Of a DNA stretch of 64,000 bases, positions 53,586 to 61,604 are shown piece after piece. The position numbers and the translations under genes were made by a program. The stretch lies in NCBI GenBank assembly GCA_016219185.1, contig JACRBZ010000084.1:26005-90004 (forward strand). Reading direction: 5' to 3'. Numbering within the stretch: position 1 is the stretch's first letter; every line of letters begins with the position of its first letter. Under the pieces are notes generated by a model, which saw only the letters and a program-made list of their open reading frames with translations, did no database searches and was not told where the DNA came from. This DNA comes from Deltaproteobacteria bacterium (GTDB lineage Bacteria; Desulfobacterota; Desulfobacteria; Desulfobacterales; Desulfatirhabdiaceae).

Positions 53586-53798
53586 TTAACGCACATTTTC
53601 TTCGGGGATTCTGAATCTTACTGTAGCTGCTGAACTCCCATTCCGAAGGGTGATTCACGGCAACCGCACCATGTTCAAGTCGATGTAAACGATGCACCTC
53701 AGCAGATGATCACCACTTTCAATCGCCGTTGCGTGATAACGATCTTCCCAAAAAGCGCCCTTGCGATCCTTACGAATATTGTATTCCTGCCCCGTGCG
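53491..53798 (-). pseudogene. RAYT (REP-associated tyrosine) transposase fragment with frameshift
   Basis: One frame reads KDRKGAFWEDRYHATAIE, LLRCIVYIDLNMVR and then a stop (LP*). Another frame continues NHPSEWEFSSYSKIQNP and RRKCALIAYDRLRALLDF. Together these are the C-terminal half of an IS200-like/Y1 RAYT protein. The N-terminal HUH half is absent. A REP-like hairpin of the type mobilised by such proteins is at 59061-59115. Confidence 0.75.
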
Positions 53799-53810
53799 AC
53801 CAGCCCCCTC

Positions 53811-54889
53811 TTATCGGCTCACAAGGCAAACACCCCCGGCATGTCCGCCATCCGATTTAAGATTTTTCGAATATCCAATATGTTCCAGGATATTCGCAAT
53901 CCGCTCATGATCGATACCGTCCATGTTCAGTTCCGCCATCGCTTCTTCCCGGGTGATGTGGCCAAACCTGATCTCCCAGGATATGATATGGACTTAGCAT
54001 AGTAATGGTAGCCTTTAGCGCGGCTGTGAATCACAATGCCGGCATCGTTGATCAGGCAGTTGCTCGAGCACCTGCCCACATCCTCGGGATTTTTCCAAAC
54101 TGGGACTCTTGCTTTCAAAAATCCTATGATTTCCTTTTTGGTCACACTGCAATGGCGATAAAAATCGATGAATGTTACCCTGGTATGCACGCAGCTGTCT
54201 TTCACCTCGAAATCATCTATCAACCGAGCGATCTCATCATCGACATAATGCGCGTATGTCCGCCAGCGGGAGAAAAGAAATTCCATCTCCTCCACATCCT
54301 CCACCTCTTGCTCCATGAGCCTGTGGATCCACAACTCATAAAGCTGACCTCGCGAAAGCCCGGTAACTATGAAAGGAATATCTCGCTCGAAGGCCATTTC
54401 AATTACGCGAGCGTTAATGACCCTCCAGCAGCCATGGCATACGGAGCTTTCAGTTTGGAGGCTAGTAAGGAAAATCCTGTCCATCCTCTCTTGCGGTAAT
54501 GAGATAATTACATTATCGACTTGATAAGAATTGCAGACATCCTTGATATTTTTCCGGCACCTATCGGACATATATCCGTTATCAAACGTCATGGCCAATA
54601 CACGGATGCCCATTTCCAAAAGCCGGATGAGCACGTAAGTGCTGTCCTTTCCCCCACTGTAAAGCAAAAGGCAATCGTATGCACGGGTTTTCACTTCTAC
54701 CGTATTTTTAATTATATTTTTTAAGTCCGCTTCACTCTTAAAAAAAGAGGCGTACTTTTTCTGGTGACGTTCATGGTCGCGGCAGAGATTACACAATCCC
54801 TCTTCATCCAGACGAATTCCTTTAACCGCGGTTGAAAGCATGCAGTATTTGCAGGTATTAGCTTCGAGGCCGTTATGTTCCCCTTCCAT
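53811..54889 (-). pseudogene. PP-loop ATPase, N-acetyl sugar amidotransferase-like, frameshifted
   Basis: N-terminal zinc ligands CKYCML and CNLCRDH, PP-loop YSGGKDSTYVL, then CHGCW and GRCSSNCLIND, as in the amidotransferase/NadE-like PP-loop family (WbpG/PseA type). The intact frame ends at 53927 after an odd PGRSGLATSPGKKRW tail. A 5-bp tandem duplication (GATATGATAT, 53980-53989) shifts the frame. Without it the chain would read SISWEIRFGHITREEAMAEL and end at 53811. It has AGGA upstream and may give a truncated product. Confidence 0.75.
53980..53989. repeat. 5-bp tandem duplication breaking the PP-loop gene
   Basis: GATAT repeated exactly twice at the point where the reading frame leaves the conserved SWEIRFGHITREEAM sequence. 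Removal of one copy restores it. Confidence 0.7.
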
Positions 54890-54930
54890 CTTGCAATCCT
54901 TTCTTTGAATTGCCTGCTTTCAAATTTGAT

Positions 54931-55062
54931 TCATCTTACATGGAAATCTGTTCTTTGGAGTTCTTTGACCATGTTTATCAGCCTCGTGCGCTTAGCGCTT
55001 AGAGCAAGCCCTGCCCAAACCCTCGCCAACATGCTAATCGCCTCGTCACGACCACTGATCAT
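54931..55062 (-). CDS. Possible small helical protein
   Basis: 43 residues from an ATG with AAAGGAG about 12 bases upstream: a start MISGRDEAISMLARVWAG followed by a basic helix. It sits in the ~200-base gap after the alpha/beta hydrolase gene. Composition is plausible for a helical hairpin, but no family or conservation is known. It could be a chance frame. Confidence 0.25.
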   Translation of the reverse strand: MISGRDEAISMLARVWAGLALSAKRTRLINMVKELQRTDFHVR

Positions 55063-55095
55063 GATCGTAGTATCGCTCCTTTCAGGTGAAACAGC

Positions 55096-55986
55096 TCATG
55101 GCGATGTACTGGACAACCCACTCGCGATGGCGGCAGCGACTTCCTTCGTAATACTGGCATCATTCAGATAGCCAATGATTCCGTGGCGATTGTCGGTACG
55201 GTTGTTGACGCCACTGTAATTCACAATGGCCGGCATCGCGGGGAAGTAATCATTATCCAATGGATGGAGTGCGACAATATCACGCTTATCATAGGCATTG
55301 TACCAACCCAATTTCGCAGGATTTTCCGGAATACCAAGCTTGCTACTGATGGCCTTGATGCCCAACGGCGAACCCACGGTAATATGTTTGACCAGATCGA
55401 GCTTGTTTGAATTTTCCAGAATTACCTTGTAGCCAACGACTGTACCCAGAGAATGGCTGATGATTATGGTGGGTTCGTCCGTCAACATGTCTGTGACGAT
55501 CCTGTTGATACCGGCCGTTACTTTCGGGCTGCTCACGTACAGGTAAACATCTTTCAAAAACGACTCAATCGTGAAATCCGAGGTATCAGTAAAGTAATTA
55601 TCGATAAACCGGGCAATGCCGCGTACCCACCCCCAATTCTGGATATCGCGCGCCTGAACATCCGTGGGACCGGCAAACTTCAGAATTTCCTCATCAGGAA
55701 AATTTTTAGTGGTTTTCATGTCGGCCAGCGCAGCCTGCATGAATTGCTCAAAATCCTTGTTGGTACCCGGCCCCTTCTGGACGACATCATCGGATGCGGG
55801 CAGCGCAGCCTGCGCAGTAAACTCATCAAGCTTGTCACCGTAGAACGGAAAATCAATACCGATGTTGTCAGGCATAGTTCTGTTGTTTGCCTTGAAACCG
55901 TCCTTCAGCGTTTTGATCCAGGTTTCCTTGAGAGTTTGTGGGTTTTTACCGCCTTGTGAACGTCCGTGAATAAAGAGTATTCTCAT
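55096..55986 (-). CDS. Alpha/beta hydrolase, second gene of caspase operon
   Basis: 296 residues from the ATG at 55986 with AGGAGA upstream (a 22-residue extension is unlikely). Oxyanion-type HGRSQGG (7-13) at the N-terminus; nucleophile elbow ISHSLGT with Ser179; candidate acid Asp236 (YDKRD) and His268 (NRHGI). No signal peptide, so cytoplasmic. The start overlaps the caspase stop by 4 bases (ATGA), so the two are co-translated. It could be a lipase/esterase-type effector released or activated by the caspase (inference). Confidence 0.82.
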   Translation of the reverse strand: MRILFIHGRSQGGKNPQTLKETWIKTLKDGFKANNRTMPDNIGIDFPFYGDKLDEFTAQAALPASDDVVQKGPGTNKDFEQFMQAALADMKTTKNFPDEEILKFAGPTDVQARDIQNWGWVRGIARFIDNYFTDTSDFTIESFLKDVYLYVSSPKVTAGINRIVTDMLTDEPTIIISHSLGTVVGYKVILENSNKLDLVKHITVGSPLGIKAISSKLGIPENPAKLGWYNAYDKRDIVALHPLDNDYFPAMPAIVNYSGVNNRTDNRHGIIGYLNDASITKEVAAAIASGLSSTSP

Positions 55987-57731
55987 TGCAGTTCTCCTGT
56001 TTCGATAGCGTGAATGATGCTCTGGGTAACGGCCGGCTGGAAGGTTGTCCACAGTGAATTACAAAGGTGGGGCATTGCTTGGGTAAGCACCGCGGGCAGG
56101 GTTCTGCCGCGCGGCCGCAGCAGGTTCCAGGCCTGTGTCAGGATGGGGCAAAACGGTACGGTGTATTTGTCAGCAGCAGCTTGCAGAAGGCGTGATGCCA
56201 GCAGTTGTATGTCGAACAGATCGGCATTCAGATCATCACGCATGTAATTCAGCACGTCCAGGACCAGCCTGTCATTGCCGGCCTGTGAAAATGCGTGTGC
56301 GGCATACAGCCCCAGAGTAGGGTCCATGGCCTTTTCGGGGCGTATTTCATCCGCCAGCGCCAAGGCTTCGTGTTCAGAACCGACCTTGAAAGTATTATGT
56401 GTGACTGCCAGTGAAACCATGGCGCGAAGGCGATCAAGTTTCGCCTTGTGCAGCAGGTACATAGAATAGCGAGGGTGATTCGAGGAGGGCACAAATGATA
56501 CATTCGCCAAACCTTCGCTCTCATACACCGCATGACCGATATAACCGGCCAGTGCAGGCAGGATGCCGCATTTGCCGTTGGCAAACTCAACAGCAACGGT
56601 CACAGCCGGTTTGACATCCCACAGGCGCAGCACCGCGGAAACGCCATTGCCTTGTTCAAGCGTTTCAATCCAGGCATTGGTGGTGCCGCGGGTACAGACC
56701 GCGCGGACAACATGCGCACCATGAAGGGTAAAACCACATTGCGACTCAAGGTGATCGATTGCCATGTCGGGCAGGCGAGCTGTAAACATGCCGACAGCCT
56801 GCGGATCGATGTAAGTCACATCATCCACATCGGGTGATTTAATTCCAGCCAGAGTATGTAATCCTCGGCTGCTCAAGGTGCGCGTAATGGCGTCCGCCGC
56901 TGCATCGCCGATCGTCGGCAGCGGATTGACGATTGACAGCGGTATGGGCGCCACGTCGGCTTTCGGGCCAATTACCCGTGAAATATACACATCATCCGCC
57001 GACGGCACATTCACATCTATCCGCTGAAACGATATGCCGGGTTTTGTGGCGATGATGTCATTGATCGTTGTCTGCAGAAATTGCTCCAGCTTGCGATTCG
57101 GGACAACCTTAAATGTCACGCCGCCTTCCTGGACTTCGCGCATCATTTCATCCGGCGGCGTGATATAAGCGGATTTGAGCGCATAGGTCAGAAAGCCCTG
57201 ATTTTCACCATCGACCTTACCTTCAAAGGCCGGTAGCGACTCACTGGTTGCCTTGAAATAATCTATCTTTGACGCGGTAGGGACATCATAGTTTGGAAAG
57301 GCATCGATACCTTGCACCAGCTCACCCCTAAGGGTATTCGGGAGTGACCGGCAGGCGTCGGAGATAAAAACCACATTGGGAATGCCGGAATATTTCGCAA
57401 GGTCCATTGCGCCCTCAAGATTGATGGCATCATCCGTGTCAGTAGGTGCGTGACTGAACAACCAGTGATCCGCGCGCGCGTGATATTCACCATGCCCGGA
57501 GAAATACACAACCAGCATGTGATAGCGGGGAGGCTGGGTTACGAAGTTGCGGATTGCCTTTTTTGCATCTTGCGCCGTAACGGGTCCATTCTTGTCGGTA
57601 AGACAGGTGACATCATATCCTTGGTCAGTCAGCCACTTGGCGACTTCTTCCGCGCCGGATGCCGCAGACTTGAGTGGGGTGTAATCGCCCGGTCTGTCCA
57701 CACCGATGATAACCGCTGCTTTCCTGAGCAT
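55983..57731 (-). CDS. Caspase-like (peptidase C14) protein
   Basis: 582 residues. Caspase fold with His80 in VVYFSGHGEYH and Cys127 in FISDACRS, the His-Cys dyad. It begins RKAAVIIGVDRPGDY. The remainder (to 582) is an uncharacterised helical/beta region including DDVTYIDPQAV and CTRGTTNAWIETLEQG, with no recognised STAND, TPR or WD repeats. Preceded by AGGGAGGAACCT. Overlaps the hydrolase gene downstream. The first 183 residues and the upstream repeat are duplicated at 59.3-60.1 kb. Prokaryotic caspases are often defence or cell-death proteases; function here untested. Confidence 0.88.
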   Translation of the reverse strand: MLRKAAVIIGVDRPGDYTPLKSAASGAEEVAKWLTDQGYDVTCLTDKNGPVTAQDAKKAIRNFVTQPPRYHMLVVYFSGHGEYHARADHWLFSHAPTDTDDAINLEGAMDLAKYSGIPNVVFISDACRSLPNTLRGELVQGIDAFPNYDVPTASKIDYFKATSESLPAFEGKVDGENQGFLTYALKSAYITPPDEMMREVQEGGVTFKVVPNRKLEQFLQTTINDIIATKPGISFQRIDVNVPSADDVYISRVIGPKADVAPIPLSIVNPLPTIGDAAADAITRTLSSRGLHTLAGIKSPDVDDVTYIDPQAVGMFTARLPDMAIDHLESQCGFTLHGAHVVRAVCTRGTTNAWIETLEQGNGVSAVLRLWDVKPAVTVAVEFANGKCGILPALAGYIGHAVYESEGLANVSFVPSSNHPRYSMYLLHKAKLDRLRAMVSLAVTHNTFKVGSEHEALALADEIRPEKAMDPTLGLYAAHAFSQAGNDRLVLDVLNYMRDDLNADLFDIQLLASRLLQAAADKYTVPFCPILTQAWNLLRPRGRTLPAVLTQAMPHLCNSLWTTFQPAVTQSIIHAIETGELQ

Positions 57732-57988
57732 AGGTTCCTCCCTTTGACTCTTTCATTATGTGCTGCTAAGAAAAACCGCCTAACTTCAACATCTGCGGGT
57801 AGCCCGTAGGTTGTTTTTGTTGAGTTTATATCTCTGAAATGGATCTTTTCAGGGCCAAAAGTGCTGATTTAAATCATTTTAGGCATCGATTTTTCATAAT
57901 TTCTCTTTTTATTTCTGTAACCTCCTGTGGCCAGACCCAATTCCTTGACCAATAACAACTTATATATTTATGTACGTCCCATCAATTC
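57182..57988. repeat. 807-bp direct repeat, copy A
   Basis: Colinear with 59332-60138 (constant offset of 2150 bases). Covers the first 183 codons of the caspase gene, its start region, the attC-like repeat and the TGTACGTCCCATCAATTC edge. Coding parts are nearly identical; the intergenic part has more changes. Confidence 0.85.
57780..57947 (-). repeat. attC-like repeat, copy 2
   Basis: Boxes GCCTAAC (57778-57784) and GTTGAGT (57819-57825) fit RYYYAAC/GTTRRRY. Inner arms CAACATCTGCGGG (57787-57799) and CCCGTAGGTTG (57803-57813) pair imperfectly with two unpaired bases. The remaining ~120 bases are conserved with copies 1, 3 and 4. It separates the lipoprotein hydrolase stop from the caspase start. 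Confidence 0.65.
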
Positions 57989-58076
57989 CCAAGGGCAGAC
58001 TTCGCGGGCCACTTGGTTGGAAGTTTCCGGTTCATGTTGTCTCAATGGTGAGGACACTCGCTGGCTCCCTCCTGTG

Positions 58077-59039
58077 TTACTGCCCGTTACCGGTCGTGTT
58101 ACCGGCCGCACCTGGCCAAAACTCCGCACGAAGCCAGTCCACGAGCCGCGTCGCCAGCCCGATTCGATGAGCGGAGAACACATGGTCATCGTCGAAGACC
58201 ACCTCCGTTAACCGCTCCGCACCCGCCTGACGCAAAGCCGCGATCAGCCTGTCGTGGTGCTCGCTCTTGGGCGTGACTTCATCACGCGCGGCCGCTATCA
58301 CGAGAAGGGGCCGGGTCGCCAACTCGGCCGCGCGGGCTGGGACGCTCCACGCTTCCGCACGGCTCAATATCTCGCTGACCACGCCCGGCGCATCTCCGTG
58401 AATTGGACCGCCCTTTGCATCCATGCTTTGAGCGAAGATGGATTCCAACCCGGCGCGGGCTCTGGCGTCTTGGCGTGCCTGCAGACCCATCCACCCAAGA
58501 TCGATGCCGGCCAGGAAGGCGAAGCAGGCAATGCGCTGGTCCTGGGCGGTCGTCAGCGCGCCGAGGAATCCGCCGAGGCTGTGGCCAACCACTGCCACGC
58601 GGTCGGGGTCCGCCCGGAACGCCGACGCCCACTCTTTGCTGCGCGCCAGTTCGACAGCCTTGGTCACATCCGCAAGCGCATTCGGGATCGAGAACTCGCC
58701 GCCGCTCCCCCAGGAGCCGCGATAATCGAAGAAAAGGACGTTCATGCCCGCCCGTCTTACCGCCTGCGCCAGGTCGAGATTTCGTTCGTTGCCGGGGTAG
58801 CCGTGCAGCAGGATGACCGTCGGGTGCGGACCCGGCCCATGGGCCACGTACAGGAACGCGTTGAGTTTGTTTCCGCCACTCTCAAACGACAGCTCGCACA
58901 TGGTCGGTGGAAACAACCGGTTCGGAGCCGCGGAATCAGCAGTGGCCGGATGATCTATCGGCCGCGTAGCGCGATGCCGCGCGCAAGAGCTGAGGGACAT
59001 CGCCAGGGCCGCGACCAAGACAGACAACCACACTCTCAT
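58077..59039 (-). CDS. Alpha/beta hydrolase lipoprotein
   Basis: 320 residues, AAAGGAGA before the start. Lipobox LSSC (Cys19) predicts attachment to the membrane from the periplasmic side. Hydrolase motifs: VILLHGYPGN, FDYRGSWGSGG, Ser154 in VVGHSLGG, Asp in AARDEVTPKSE and His in DDDHVFSAHR. Serine-esterase or aminopeptidase-like (S33/DLH-type). Much higher GC than both neighbours, typical of an acquired cassette. Flanked on both sides by attC-like repeats, with a REP-like hairpin in its 5' region. Confidence 0.85.
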   Translation of the reverse strand: MRVWLSVLVAALAMSLSSCARHRATRPIDHPATADSAAPNRLFPPTMCELSFESGGNKLNAFLYVAHGPGPHPTVILLHGYPGNERNLDLAQAVRRAGMNVLFFDYRGSWGSGGEFSIPNALADVTKAVELARSKEWASAFRADPDRVAVVGHSLGGFLGALTTAQDQRIACFAFLAGIDLGWMGLQARQDARARAGLESIFAQSMDAKGGPIHGDAPGVVSEILSRAEAWSVPARAAELATRPLLVIAAARDEVTPKSEHHDRLIAALRQAGAERLTEVVFDDDHVFSAHRIGLATRLVDWLRAEFWPGAAGNTTGNGQ

Positions 59040-59060
59040 ATAGGTCTCCTTTGCGTGTGA

Positions 59061-59115
59061 AAAGGGGACAGATATATTTTACAGTTTTCTCGTTTTAAAT
59101 AAATCTGTCCCCTTT
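59061..59115. repeat. REP-like hairpin
   Basis: Arms AAAGGGGACAGATATATTT (59061-59079) and AAATAAATCTGTCCCCTTT (59097-59115), complementary over 19 bp with one mismatch. Such GGGGACAG...CTGTCCCC elements are spread by RAYT transposases, a fragment of which is at 53.6 kb. Confidence 0.75.
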
Positions 59116-59123
59116 CCCTCTTT

Positions 59124-59262
59124 CTAACATGAACATTTGGGCTTGCTCGTAGCATGTTTTATCTCTTAAATTCACCTTTTCTGGATCAATGTGCTGATTA
59201 AAGAACTTTCAAATAACGATTTTCAATATATTTGTTTATATTTCTGATGGTTGTTGCGGACC
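59124..59262 (-). repeat. attC-like repeat, copy 3 (diverged)
   Basis: TCTAACATGAACATTTGGGC... with a weaker hairpin (AACATG/CATGTT) and TATCTCTTAAATTC shared with the others. The GTTGAG box is lost. The conserved outer part ends at TGCGGACCGATCC. It lies between the truncated caspase stop and the lipoprotein hydrolase. Confidence 0.5.
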
Positions 59263-59320
59263 GATCCTATTTTCAATACGGTTAATTTCAGAATAAACTT
59301 ATATATTTATGTACGTCCTA

Positions 59321-59881
59321 TCACGTCCCCCCATAGGTCAGAAATCCCTGATTTTCACCGTCGACCTTACCCTCAAAGGCCGGTAGCGACTCACTGGTTG
59401 CCTTGAAATAATCTATCTTTGACGCAGTAGGGACATCATAGTTTGGAAAGGCATCAATACCTTTCACCAACTCACCGCTGAGGGTATTCGGGAGTGATCG
59501 GCAGGCGTCGGAGATAAAAACCACATTGGGAATGCCGGAATATTTCGCAAGGTCCATTGCGCCCTCAAGATTGATGGCATCATCCGTGTCAGTAGGTGCG
59601 TGACTGTACAACCAGTGATCCGCGCGCGTGTGATATTCACCATGCCCGGAGAAATACACAACCAGCATGTGATAGCGGGGAGGTTGGGTTACGAAGTTGC
59701 GGATTGCCTTTTTTGCATCTTGCGCCGTAATGGGACCATTCTTGTCGGTAAGACAGGTAACATCATAACCTTGGTCCGTCAGCCGCTTGGCGACTTCTTC
59801 CGCGCCGGATGCCGCTGACTTGAGTGGGGTGTAATCGCCCGGTCTGTCCACACCGATGATAACCGCTGCTTTCCTGAGCAT
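59321..59881 (-). pseudogene. Truncated duplicate of the caspase-like gene
   Basis: 186 residues: the first 183 match the intact caspase at 55983-57731 with six substitutions that I count (positions 33, 51, 85, 92, 135 and 139). Then the frame ends in GGT* at the joint with GGGACGTGATAGGACGTACATAA. The His80-Cys127 dyad is present, so a protease fragment could be made, but the C-terminal ~400 residues are gone. Same ribosome site and upstream repeat as the intact gene. Confidence 0.8.
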
Positions 59882-60138
59882 AGGTTCCCCCCTTTGACTC
59901 TATCATTATGTGCTGCTAAGAAAAACCGCCTAATTTCAACATCTACGGGTAGCCCGCAGGTTGTTTTTGTTGAGTTTATATCTCTTAAATGGATCTTTTC
60001 GGGGCCAAGAGTGCTGTTTAAATCATTTTAAGCATCGATTTTTCACAATTTATCTTTTTATTTCAGTAATTTGCTTGTGGCATGACCCAATTCCTTGACC
60101 AAAAACAATTTATTATTTTATGTACGTCCCATCAATTC
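59332..60138. repeat. 807-bp direct repeat, copy B
   Basis: Second copy of 57182-57988, carrying the 5' part of the caspase gene plus the attC-like repeat. The two copies flank a 1.3-kb cassette with the lipoprotein hydrolase. Confidence 0.85.
59930..60097 (-). repeat. attC-like repeat, copy 4
   Basis: As copy 2, with GCCTAAT (59928-59934) and GTTGAGT (59969-59975). Inner stem CCCGCAG/CTACGGG changed at two positions relative to copy 2. Lies between the TIR gene stop and the truncated caspase. Confidence 0.62.
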
Positions 60139-61257
60139 TTTCCCCCCAATTGGGGGAGCTTTAGGTTTTCTATCAAGCAATGTATCTAATAGGTCTTGGT
60201 AATTATCTTCGGTTTCTTCTGTCCCACTAAGGCGCACAAAACATTTGCCATGTAACCATGATGGAGCGGACTCTTCCCAATTACCCGATTTAAGAATAGG
60301 AATAAATTTTCTATGATTCTTATATGTTTTCACTTCAGCCGTCATTATATCCCCCTCATAGCCAACTCCTCCTGTTCTTTTATCTGATTTGTCTTTATAT
60401 TTTGGCGTGCAAATGATTATAACAAAATCATTTTCTCTTATTGATCTTTCCATAAATTCAGCGAGTTGATCTCCAGGGGCTGTATGCCACTGATCAAGTG
60501 TTACGTCTACACCATCAGATCTTAGTTTTGTAGATAAGCGTTTAACCCACTGTTTATGTTCATTACTATCCCATGAATACGAAACAAACACTCTATTTCT
60601 TGCTATAGGTTGCCAAAGATTCTCTTTTTCAGATTGTATTATCTCCTGGTTTATACTCCCATCTCTGTTTAACAGATCGATTTTCAGACTGACCAAATGT
60701 TTGGAAATATCAAAAAAAATCCCACTAACTTCACTTTCACTCACTATTTCATACAATCGATAAGCAACTTTTAGCTTATCGATCCTAAGCCCTAATGAGT
60801 CAATCTTTTCGTAATCTTTTTTGCACTCATCAAACTCAGATAAGTAAAATTCATTTTTTTTTACTGGAAGCATGATTATAGTTGTTTTATCACTGTAGTA
60901 GAAAGCCAATAAAGATTGATAAATATCAATGTTTCCATTAGTTAAATGCATGCCGATAAAACATTTTTTTATGAAAGAAGAAATACTGCCATAGATTTTC
61001 TGACCTTTCTCGCTACTCTTAAGGAAAGCAACAGAAGCTGCGTGTGTGTTGGGGAGAGTTGTCAAAACTGTCCTTAAGGCCCAATCTTTATATTCGGTGT
61101 GTAATACAGAAATGACCTTTTCTTGAAAAGGCTCAAGCCGATCAATATTGCCAAAGATATCGCGGTAGGTTCCAGAACTCAAAAGTGATGCATCCTCAGC
61201 GATATTTTTGGCGATGCTATTTAAATATTCTGGGGTATTGTGGTAAGTGTCGTCCAT
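60118..61257 (-). CDS. TIR/SEFIR-domain protein
   Basis: 379 residues. The N-terminal ~215 are uncharacterised helices; residues ~221-345 are a TIR/SEFIR domain: NRVFVSYSWDSNEHKQW, DGVDVTLDQWH, candidate catalytic Glu270 in EFMERSI, IICTPKYKDK and TGGVGYEGDI. Bacterial TIR domains are often NAD-cleaving effectors of defence systems; the Glu is in the expected place. Low GC. Its last residues ELMGRT and stop lie in the shared sequence at the edge of the 807-bp repeat. No clear partner gene. Confidence 0.85.
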   Translation of the reverse strand: MDDTYHNTPEYLNSIAKNIAEDASLLSSGTYRDIFGNIDRLEPFQEKVISVLHTEYKDWALRTVLTTLPNTHAASVAFLKSSEKGQKIYGSISSFIKKCFIGMHLTNGNIDIYQSLLAFYYSDKTTIIMLPVKKNEFYLSEFDECKKDYEKIDSLGLRIDKLKVAYRLYEIVSESEVSGIFFDISKHLVSLKIDLLNRDGSINQEIIQSEKENLWQPIARNRVFVSYSWDSNEHKQWVKRLSTKLRSDGVDVTLDQWHTAPGDQLAEFMERSIRENDFVIIICTPKYKDKSDKRTGGVGYEGDIMTAEVKTYKNHRKFIPILKSGNWEESAPSWLHGKCFVRLSGTEETEDNYQDLLDTLLDRKPKAPPIGGKELMGRT

Positions 61258-61300
61258 CGTATTTCCAGCCTTTTTAATCTATGATGCTTCATAAAACAGC

Positions 61301-61504
61301 TTAAGCAATAATCAGATTGATCAGATTCAGATACGGAGTCTGGCTTCTTGTTCGCAAATCGCCCCTCCGTCTTTCCCTATGTCGGTCGGCCCGACCCCGC
61401 GCGCGCCCAGCGGCGATCTCAGTGTAGTGAGGTGCCTGCCCTGTGTCTACCAACCATTTCATAATGATATGAAATGTCTTATCCATTGTGCTGGACTCAC
61501 TCAT
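61301..61504 (-). pseudogene. 5' fragment of a MerB-like (alkylmercury lyase-type) gene
   Basis: The start has AAGGAGGGTG and reads MDKTFHIIMKWLVDTGQAPHYTEIA, the typical helical N-terminus of organomercurial-lyase-like proteins. Then the frame becomes low-complexity Arg-rich sequence and stops. The catalytic cysteine part is absent. Assignment is from the first 30 residues only. Confidence 0.45.
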
Positions 61505-61604
61505 AGTGACACCCTCCTTTTTAAATCGTTAATGCCATCATCCCACCCGTGGCCCCACAAACCCTATTCGCCAATACTAAATCAAGTTAAATAGTTAATC
61601 GTCC

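Noticed and set aside
59321..59881. Truncated caspase as an independent active gene
   Set aside because: It ends at a recombination joint within the duplication and lacks two thirds of the protein; kept as a pseudogene although the catalytic dyad survives.
49205..60130. Interspersed repeat read as a CRISPR array
   Set aside because: Only four diverged copies, each much longer than a CRISPR repeat, spaced by whole genes; no cas genes.
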